From Planctomycetaceae bacterium (GTDB taxonomy: Bacteria > Planctomycetota > Planctomycetia > Pirellulales > UBA1268): 18,296 bases of DNA. The stretch is taken from NCBI GenBank assembly GCA_947453125.1, contig CANGGC010000005.1:1-18296 (forward strand), in the 5' to 3' direction. Of this stretch, positions 1 to 4,712 are shown in pieces. Position 1 is the stretch's first letter, and each line of letters starts with the position of its first letter. The position numbers were made by a program, and so were the translations under genes. Below the pieces are notes generated by a model. It made no database searches. It was given only the letters and a program-made list of their open reading frames with translations, and was not told where the DNA came from.

Positions 1-129
1 CCGCCTCCAAGTCCGCACGCCACTTTTTACGCCACCAAGTTGGCAAAACCTTGGATTTCCCGGTAGAAACCTAGAAACCGTCCTGTCCTACTCGGGGAGC
101 TAAGCCACTCTCACAAGAGGTGGCACGAT

Positions 130-159
130 GAGGCAGGCAGGTGAAAAACCGCCTGCCTC
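130..159. other. strong stem-loop of unknown role
   Basis: GAGGCAGGC (130-138) pairs perfectly with GCCTGCCTC (151-159). After a single bulged A, GGT pairs with ACC around a GAAAA loop, so 12 base pairs form. No run of T follows on either strand, so it is not a classical intrinsic terminator. It could be a transcript 3' end, a mobile-element end or a structured RNA. The structure is directly visible; its function is unknown. Confidence 0.55.
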
Positions 160-297
160 TCGGCGTTTCTGGGGGGCTTTCAGAGGCAGGCTTCGTTCCC
201 CTGCTGCCCCCTGCCAGCCCCTGCCGACCGGATTTACGTCGGAATCTACGTCGCATTTTACGTCACCCCCTCAAAGCGAACACTGACGGCGACGAGA

Positions 298-334
298 GGC
301 GGCGAGAGGATTCGAACTTCCGGCGGAACCCGCC
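298..334 (-). other. possible class II tRNA 3'-end remnant
   Basis: Read on the minus strand, a perfect 5-bp hairpin GGCGG-GTT-CCGCC (322-334) looks like the long variable arm of a Ser or Leu tRNA. It is followed at once by a T-arm-like GGAAG-TTCGAAT-CCTCT (305-321) and a 7-nt acceptor-like CGCCGCC (298-304). The T stem has one A-C mismatch and one G-U pair. No D arm or anticodon arm lies upstream, where the MarR gene starts. At most it is a tRNA remnant, of the kind left by elements that integrate into tRNA genes. Confidence 0.35.
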
Positions 335-353
335 GATCGGCTAGCGTGCTGGC

Positions 354-827
354 ATGGCCAAAAAGTCGCTCCAAACTGAACTCGGCAAGAAGCGGCCGTT
401 TGAGTCGCCCGAGAAGGAGGCGATGCTCAACATCGTCCGCACCGGCGACCAGTTCCAGAACCGCATCGGCAAACTTTTCCGCGCCTTCGGGCTGACTGGC
501 TCGCAGCACAACGTCCTGCGGATCCTCCGGGGCGAAGGCCGCCCGATGCAGTGCATGGAGATCAAGAACCGCATGATCCAGGTTGTCCCCGCGATGACCG
601 GCCTCCTCGACCGGCTGGAAAAGGACGGCTACGTCACCAGGACCCGCTGCGAGAAGGATGGCCGGGTCGTCTACGTCGATCTGACGGCGAAGGCGAAGAG
701 CGTGCTCGAGCTTATCGACGCTCCGCTCTCCGACCTCTACCGGGAATGCCTCGGCCACCTCACCCGGGCCGAACTGGTGGAACTCTCTCGGCTCCTCGAG
801 AAAGCGCGCCTGAGCGTGCAGCCGTAG
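354..827 (+). CDS. MarR-family transcriptional regulator
   Basis: A 157-residue cytoplasmic DNA-binding protein, the usual MarR length. Residues about 45-115 form the winged helix: GLTGSQHNVLRILRGEG, then MTGLLDRLEKDGYVTRTRCE (recognition helix region), then a wing with EKDGRVVYVDLT where many relatives have a D-R-R wing. Helices on either side would form the dimer interface. MarR proteins usually repress a neighbouring gene and are released by a small ligand or oxidation. Here a membrane-protein gene follows on the same strand, with two palindromes between them (861-880, 895-916), so control of that gene is likely. The ligand cannot be told. The ATG at 354 has no clear Shine-Dalgarno sequence, but it is the start that gives the normal family length. 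Confidence 0.88.
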   Translation: MAKKSLQTELGKKRPFESPEKEAMLNIVRTGDQFQNRIGKLFRAFGLTGSQHNVLRILRGEGRPMQCMEIKNRMIQVVPAMTGLLDRLEKDGYVTRTRCEKDGRVVYVDLTAKAKSVLELIDAPLSDLYRECLGHLTRAELVELSRLLEKARLSVQP

Positions 828-837
828 AGGCACGCTC
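812..837 (+). terminator. hairpin over the MarR stop codon
   Basis: GAGCGTGC (812-819) and GCACGCTC (830-837) form a perfect 8-bp stem whose loop holds the MarR stop codon. There is no T tract after it, so it is at best a weak terminator or an mRNA-stabilising structure. Confidence 0.3.
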
Positions 838-860
838 GTCCGGGCGGCGGACGGGGGTGG

Positions 861-880
861 TTCGATTCGTTCGAGTCGAA
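861..880. promoter_or_regulatory. imperfect 20-bp palindrome, candidate MarR site
   Basis: TTCGATTCGTTCGAGTCGAA matches its own reverse complement at 16 of 20 positions. It lies between the MarR gene and the membrane-protein gene, with its centre about 35 bp from that of the stronger palindrome at 895-916. Its sequence differs from that site, so it may bind another factor or be coincidental. Confidence 0.4.
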
Positions 881-894
881 CGAGCCCCCAGGCC

Positions 895-916
895 GATAGA
901 TGACATGTCAACTATC
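895..916. promoter_or_regulatory. 22-bp near-perfect palindrome, candidate MarR operator
   Basis: The core TGACATGTCA (901-910) is a perfect palindrome, and the arms GATAG (895-899) and CTATC (912-916) extend the symmetry, so 20 of 22 bases match. Size and symmetry fit the operators of MarR-family dimers. It sits 33 bp before the chosen start (950) of the membrane-protein gene and downstream of the MarR gene, where it could block transcription of the target. Binding by the neighbouring MarR protein is an inference from position and shape. Confidence 0.65.
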
Positions 917-949
917 TCGCCCGGCCCTGTCCGTGAAATGGAGACCACG

Positions 950-1453
950 ATGGAGCGAACGAATCCGACCGTCAGCGGCAGGGCGGCGAAGATCGGGGCG
1001 ATGCTCTTCGCCCTGTGGGGTGTGTTGCACGTGTGGGTGGGGTACGAGGGGGTCCATCAATACCTCGCAAACGCCGCCCCCGGCTTGTGGAAGATGCTCA
1101 CCGGGGGTCAAAACGCCCCGCACGATGCCTTCCAGCACGCCACCGATGCGATGACGGCGAACGTCCACGCCCATCTCATCCTCAACTTCTGCCTCGATGT
1201 CGCCGGGTACGGAGTCCTCGGATTTTTCGTCGCCTGGATGATCTGGAAGCGGGCGTCGTGGACCGGCTATCTGATCGGGTTGGTGGTCATCGGTATCGGG
1301 GATCTGGCGTTTCTGTTCGTGCAGGTGGTGCCGGGGATCATCGAGATGAATGCCGGCACGATTGGCGGGCCGGTGCTGTGGTTCCTCGCCGTCGCGATCA
1401 CGCCGTTCGGCTTGCCTTCGCTGTGGCGGCAGACTCCCACCTTCGGCACCTGA
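950..1453 (+). CDS. four-helix integral membrane protein, unknown function
   Basis: A 167-residue hydrophobic protein of no family I recognise. Four membrane segments are visible: residues about 10-30 (GAMLFALWGVLHVWVGY), 75-98 (CLDVAGYGVLGFFVAWMIW), 104-128 (GYLIGLVVIGIGDLAFLFV) and 138-155 (GPVLWFLAVAITPFGLPSLW). A hydrophilic loop rich in His (residues about 45-75, with HDAFQHATD and NVHAHLIL) lies between the first two. I chose the ATG at 950 because GGAG lies 6 bases upstream; in-frame ATGs at 905 and 938 have no such site, and the first lies inside the palindrome. It is the likely target of the upstream MarR regulator, perhaps in small-molecule stress or export, but no substrate can be inferred. 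Confidence 0.75.
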   Translation: MERTNPTVSGRAAKIGAMLFALWGVLHVWVGYEGVHQYLANAAPGLWKMLTGGQNAPHDAFQHATDAMTANVHAHLILNFCLDVAGYGVLGFFVAWMIWKRASWTGYLIGLVVIGIGDLAFLFVQVVPGIIEMNAGTIGGPVLWFLAVAITPFGLPSLWRQTPTFGT

Positions 1454-1645
1454 TGCACGTATCGATCGCTGGCCGACCTGACACCCGACGCCTCGCAATG
1501 GGCTAGGGGCAGGGGGGCACCGATCGGGAAGGCAGCCAGAGAATGGATCTGCGGTCAGGGACTCCTTTGGCCCGACGGAGAGTCTTCCATAGCTCGACCG
1601 TCGGAACGCCAACTGGATGTACGGTGGCGATGGGGCAGGTAGTAC

Positions 1646-1738
1646 TCAAGAAGCCGCCCGGTCTTCGGGCTTCTCCAGAGCCTTTCTGAGGTGCTCTTCA
1701 GTGATGTGGGAATAGTGCGTGGCTAGAGCGACGGCATC
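1646..1738 (-). pseudogene. possible tyrosine recombinase (integrase) C-terminal remnant
   Basis: The last 30 residues of a minus-strand frame read DAVALATHYSHITEEHLRKA followed by LEKPEDRAAS. The segment ATHYSHITEEHLRKAL resembles the end of phage-type integrases, where the catalytic Tyr stands in a Y-x-H-x-(S/T)-x-E-H-L setting. Upstream in the frame the sequence turns into proline-rich text without the expected R-H-x-x-H box, so only a scrap could be left. The match is short and I would not rely on it alone. Confidence 0.3.
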
Positions 1739-1829
1739 GCCCCTCGGCGGCGTTAACGGTGGTGCATCAGGGTCCGGCAAAGGGGCCGATGGTGGGCCGC
1801 CGGACGCGTGCCAGGGGGACAGTTCGACC

Positions 1830-1858
1830 TTCGACTTTTGACGTAAACCCTTGATAAT
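1830..1858 (+). promoter_or_regulatory. sigma70-like promoter
   Basis: TTCGAC (1830-1835) and GATAAT (1853-1858) are separated by exactly 17 bp, a good housekeeping-type promoter in otherwise GC-rich DNA. Transcription would start near 1865 and meet the terminator at 1941-1982. No credible reading frame lies between them. Confidence 0.45.
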
Positions 1859-1864
1859 CCAGGC

Positions 1865-1982
1865 ACCTTGCTCCACCATACGCTGGTTTGGGGAGTGGGT
1901 GCGGAGGGGGGCTAAGCTCCTTTTTGCATGTGCCAGCACGAAGCCGCAGAGTGACGCAAGTCGTTCTGCGGCTTGTTTTTTT
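1865..1982 (+). ncRNA. candidate small RNA of about 118 nt
   Basis: This span lies between a good promoter (1830-1858) and a strong intrinsic terminator (1941-1982). It holds no frame with a ribosome site. An extra small hairpin, GGAG..CTCC followed by five T, lies around 1913-1935. It may be a free small RNA or an attenuated leader of the TetR gene at 2078. I do not recognise a known RNA family. Confidence 0.35.
1941..1982 (+). terminator. strong intrinsic terminator
   Basis: AAGCCGCAGA (1941-1950) pairs perfectly with TCTGCGGCTT (1965-1974) around a 14-nt loop, followed by G and seven T (1976-1982). It is the clearest rho-independent terminator of the window. It lies nearly 490 bp after the closest plus-strand gene end and 96 bp before the TetR start, so it probably ends a short local transcript. 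Confidence 0.75.
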
Positions 1983-2077
1983 GGCATGATACGGAAGACA
2001 GATTGGGCGTGATTGCCCACCCTGCGACCGTACCCCCGGGGGGCGGGCTGGACCACTGCCTGGAGAACGCATTGCGG

Positions 2078-2758
2078 ATGACCATGGGCCGGAAACCTCA
2101 GCAAGACCGCAGCGCCCTTTCGATGGCCCGAATGCTCGACGCGGCCGAGGCTATTTTTGCAGAGGGCGGAGATAACGCCCTCACTGTGGAAGCCGTCGTC
2201 AAGCGTGCGGAAACATCGGTCGGGAGCTTCTACGGCCGGTTCGACGACCGCGAGGGCCTGCTCCAAGCAATGCACGAGCGGTTCCTCTTGCGGCTCGGAG
2301 GCGCGGCGCACGTGGCGGTCGCAGCCGCCGGCAACGAAAAAACCCTGGCAGGGGCGCTCGAGGTGTTCATCTCGCACGTCTTCACCGGCGCGCACGAATA
2401 CCGCAATTCAGGCCGGTTCTTCGTCCTCCACCGTTCGGCCGACCCGAACCTGCGAGCCCAAGGCATCCGGGCGAACGCCGTGTTCGCCGGCATCTTCACC
2501 ACGCTCATGCTGAGCCACCGCGAGGAGATCGCCCATGCCAGCCCGGAGACCGCGATCGACGTGGCCTGGCGGATGTTGTACGCGGCGCTCGCCCAGCAGA
2601 TGATGTTTGACGATCAGGAAGTCAGCGGTGTGCCGATGACCATCCCGGCGCTGGTACGCGAAATCACATGCTGCCTTGCAGCCTACCTCGAGGCGCCCCC
2701 GGTTAAGGCGCCCCCGGTCAAGGCAGCCCCCGTCAAGGCAGCCCGAGCGAAACGCTGA
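2078..2758 (+). CDS. TetR-family transcriptional regulator
   Basis: A cytoplasmic regulator of 226 residues. The N-terminal helix-turn-helix is clear: MLDAAEAIFAEGGDNALTVE, then AVVKRAETSVGSFYGRFDDR (residues about 19-58), with the family hallmark of a glycine turn followed by FYGRF. The rest is the all-helical ligand-binding and dimer domain, ending with AAYLE. The tail is unusual: four 15-bp units encode APPVK, APPVK, AAPVK and AARAK, then R, giving a Lys/Pro/Ala-rich basic tail. I chose ATG 2078 (MTMGRKP); 2084 is nearly as good and neither has a strong ribosome site. No obvious target gene is adjacent, since the next gene has its own promoter. The ligand is unknown. Confidence 0.88.
   Translation: MTMGRKPQQDRSALSMARMLDAAEAIFAEGGDNALTVEAVVKRAETSVGSFYGRFDDREGLLQAMHERFLLRLGGAAHVAVAAAGNEKTLAGALEVFISHVFTGAHEYRNSGRFFVLHRSADPNLRAQGIRANAVFAGIFTTLMLSHREEIAHASPETAIDVAWRMLYAALAQQMMFDDQEVSGVPMTIPALVREITCCLAAYLEAPPVKAPPVKAAPVKAARAKR
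2693..2752 (+). repeat. four 15-bp tandem units encoding the TetR tail
   Basis: Four in-frame 15-bp units (2693-2707, 2708-2722, 2723-2737, 2738-2752) of the type GCGCCCCCGGTTAAG encode (A-P/A-P-V-K). The units decay toward the stop codon. Such A/P/K tails can add non-specific DNA affinity; that role is an inference. Confidence 0.8.
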
Positions 2759-2788
2759 TCGCTCGTTCCGGCGGGTCGCGAGCCCACA

Positions 2789-2811
2789 AATCAAAGCATT
2801 TGCTTTTGATT
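2789..2811 (+). other. AT-rich hairpin downstream of the TetR gene
   Basis: AATCAAAGC (2789-2797) pairs with GCTTTTGATT (2802-2811) with one bulged base and a 4-nt loop. It lies 31 bp after the TetR stop and may mark the transcript end, though no T run follows. Confidence 0.4.
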
Positions 2812-2932
2812 GCCAATGGGAATACTCCCTCTCTGGCGGGGGCTGTGCCTGAGGATGAGCTCCCGCAAGGCCCCGCAAAATACGCGAGCAAAAGGCTGAA
2901 GTTCCGGTTCTTCGACGGTTGCCTGCGACTCC

Positions 2933-2953
2933 TCCAATTTCGGTTGGATTTTT
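2933..2953 (+). terminator. short hairpin plus T5
   Basis: TCCAA (2933-2937) pairs with TTGGA (2944-2948) around a 6-nt loop, followed directly by TTTTT (2949-2953). The stem is only 5 bp, so it is a weak terminator candidate. It lies 2 bp before the promoter of the PEP-CTERM gene and could insulate it from read-through. Confidence 0.35.
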
Positions 2954-2955
2954 CG

Positions 2956-2984
2956 TTGAATCAAGCATCCACAGAGTCTAAATT
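2956..2984 (+). promoter_or_regulatory. sigma70-like promoter for the PEP-CTERM gene
   Basis: TTGAAT (2956-2961) and TAAATT (2979-2984) are 17 bp apart, with the gene start 49 bp downstream of the -10 box. It is one of few AT-rich promoter-like stretches in the window. Confidence 0.5.
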
Positions 2985-3033
2985 AGAGGACACATTCTGG
3001 AATGCTTCGAGGCCATTCTCACGGAAAAATCCC

Positions 3034-3699
3034 ATGATGAAGCTCAACACGTTCTCCAACACTGCACGTCTTCGAACCTATCTCTCACTCGCCCTCGGTG
3101 CGGGTGCGCACTCGATGGCGGAGCACAACGCCCACGCCGAAATCATCACCTCGCTTGTGAATGAAACGAGCACCAACAGCGTTGACCCGATTTTCATCAG
3201 GTTCAGCAATGGCGTCATTTCCAGCGGTCATGGCGTCGTCGACGGGACCCTTGGAACCCTCAACGGAGCTTCCGGGTTAGGGAAGGGTTATGTAGGCCCA
3301 GCCAGAATTGTAAGTGATGCTAGTGTCACGGATCCTCTGCAATGGTCTTACGTCTCCCGCCAACCCCTGCCTTATGGAGCCACGATTGATGCAAGCACTT
3401 CATGGGGAGGCGAGCCAACCAGCGATCCTAGCTTTGTATTGGTAGACCAAGGCCTATCCAATGCCTATTACGGACTTAAATTCTACGCTGGCGAGGGCAC
3501 GTATAACTACGGATGGATGCAGGTCTCAACGCCCGGATCTGACCTGACCTTCGGCACTGCCGCGGTAGAAACCATCGCCAACACAAGTATCGGAGCCGGA
3601 GTCGTTGCTCCTGTTCCCGAACCCTCGACAGTCGCCCTGCTAGCCATGGCCGGTGGCGCGGCCGCCCTGAGACTCCTGCGGAAGAAGAGAGCCGCTTAA
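3034..3699 (+). CDS. PEP-CTERM sorting-domain surface protein
   Basis: A 221-residue secreted protein. The N-terminus (MMKLNTFSNTARLRTYLSLA and on) is a signal peptide ending near AHAEI. The last 28 residues are a textbook PEP-CTERM tail: VPEPS, a hydrophobic helix (TVALLAMAGGAAALRL) and a basic end (LRKKRAA). Such tails are read by an exosortase and are typical of bacteria making exopolysaccharide or biofilm matrix. The body has a YGWMQVS...AVETIANTSIGAGVV segment near residues 160-190, seen in many PEP-CTERM proteins of unknown role. I chose ATG 3034; ATG 3037 is equally possible. The gene looks visibly less GC-rich than its neighbours. No exosortase gene lies in the window. Confidence 0.88.
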   Translation: MMKLNTFSNTARLRTYLSLALGAGAHSMAEHNAHAEIITSLVNETSTNSVDPIFIRFSNGVISSGHGVVDGTLGTLNGASGLGKGYVGPARIVSDASVTDPLQWSYVSRQPLPYGATIDASTSWGGEPTSDPSFVLVDQGLSNAYYGLKFYAGEGTYNYGWMQVSTPGSDLTFGTAAVETIANTSIGAGVVAPVPEPSTVALLAMAGGAAALRLLRKKRAA

Positions 3700-3805
3700 G
3701 CCTGATTCCGCTCAAGGAAAGGCGCGGTTCTTGGCAATAAAAGCCCGCGGGGATTCCTCCTGCGCGGTTTCTGTTCTTGGTGCCTGCTTCCCTGCATCGC
3801 ATCCT

Positions 3806-4699
3806 ATGAATCCTGATCCCCACCTCCTTGCGCTCGGCTACCCCAAGTGCGGCAATGTCTGGTTGCGGGCGTTGCTGGCAGACCTGCTACGAGCCGGAGG
3901 GGTGGATTTCCGCCAGATCATGGAGAACCACCCGATCGCCCCTGTCTTGGAAGAGATGGATCTCGGCATCCGGGACCAGGCGAGGCAGGATCAGGTGCGA
4001 TTCGACCCGCTGAGGGCCTATCAGGATATTCCGGCGGTTTTTTCCTGGGCGATCCCTGATATCCATGCGTATGCGGCAGCCACCAGCATGGCCCACTCCC
4101 ACTCGCCTTGGATGCGAGGGATCGATCCCTTTATCGGAGCCTTCAGCCACCGGGTGTTGATCGTGCGCGATCCGCGTGATGTGGCGGTCTCTTGGTCGCG
4201 CTGGATCTTCACGCCATTCAACAGGCTTCACCGTCCGACGCTTCACGAGACTCCCGAGGCGCTGCTGCGGAGTGATCTTGCCCTCCGCGTGGCAGAGTGG
4301 AATGCGCATCAGAAGGGATGGCTCGAGGAGTGCTCGCCCGACCTTTCCCCGCATCTTGTCTTCTACGAACAGCTCGTGGATGACACGCCCCGGGAGCTAG
4401 GGCGTATCGCAGGCTATCTCGGGCTCGAAGTCTCCGCGGAGGCGCTGAAACAGGTCGCTGCAAGCCATGCTCTCGGAGAGATGAGGAAAAGGCAGCCCCA
4501 CCATGTCTACCGGGGAGGCTGGGGAGGCTGGCTCGAGCATCTGGATGACCGTCAGGTGCATGACGTCCAGCGGATCTGCGGCCGGATGATGAAATCACTC
4601 GGCTACCCGCTCAACCGTGGCGACTCTCAAGGCTGGACGCCCGACCTCCTCCATGCACCGACGAGATCGGGGAGGAGTCGGGCCGGCCTGGAGCCGTGA
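3806..4699 (+). CDS. PAPS-dependent sulfotransferase
   Basis: A 297-residue cytoplasmic enzyme that would move a sulfo group from 3'-phosphoadenosine-5'-phosphosulfate onto an acceptor. The 5'-phosphosulfate loop is YPKCGNVWLRALL (residues 12-24; relatives usually have PKSGT). The 3'-phosphate site is VRDPRDVAVSWSRW (about 120-133). The C-terminal HVYRGGWGGWLEHLDD (about 232-247) fits the second PAPS-binding segment (R-x-G-x-x-G-x-W). The in-frame upstream extension to 3731 has no ATG and no homology, so ATG 3806 is chosen although its ribosome site is weak. Only 13 bp separate its stop from the next gene, so the two are probably co-transcribed. The acceptor (polysaccharide, lipid or protein) is unknown; the PEP-CTERM neighbour points to surface material. 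Confidence 0.87.
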   Translation: MNPDPHLLALGYPKCGNVWLRALLADLLRAGGVDFRQIMENHPIAPVLEEMDLGIRDQARQDQVRFDPLRAYQDIPAVFSWAIPDIHAYAAATSMAHSHSPWMRGIDPFIGAFSHRVLIVRDPRDVAVSWSRWIFTPFNRLHRPTLHETPEALLRSDLALRVAEWNAHQKGWLEECSPDLSPHLVFYEQLVDDTPRELGRIAGYLGLEVSAEALKQVAASHALGEMRKRQPHHVYRGGWGGWLEHLDDRQVHDVQRICGRMMKSLGYPLNRGDSQGWTPDLLHAPTRSGRSRAGLEP

Positions 4700-4712
4700 T
4701 CAAGACAGGAAC

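Larger units (their letters stand above)
1..353. other. non-coding left flank with a strong hairpin and a tRNA-like fragment
   Basis: I see no convincing gene in this stretch. The open frames here have no start signal or recognisable family. Two structures stand out and are listed separately: a long hairpin at 130-159 and a tRNA 3'-end-like fragment on the minus strand at 298-334. The MarR gene begins directly after it. Confidence 0.6.
1454..2077. other. 620-bp gap: recombinase remnant and possible small RNA
   Basis: No intact gene is visible. A possible tyrosine-recombinase C-terminal remnant lies on the minus strand near 1646-1738. A promoter at 1830-1858 and an intrinsic terminator at 1941-1982, both on the plus strand, may bracket a short RNA. 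Other open frames here have neither ribosome sites nor family signatures. Confidence 0.5.

Noticed and set aside
258..911. Long minus-strand open frame opposite the MarR gene
   Set aside because: It is antisense to a clear MarR coding sequence and has no family signature; high GC makes such antisense frames common.
1739..2395. Minus-strand frame opposite the TetR gene
   Set aside because: It overlaps the TetR helix-turn-helix in antisense and reads as low-complexity text; only its last 30 codons (1646-1738) looked like a protein remnant.
2693..2752. Short tandem repeats considered as a CRISPR or VNTR array
   Set aside because: The 15-bp units are in frame, have no spacers and lie inside the TetR coding region, so they are a protein repeat.
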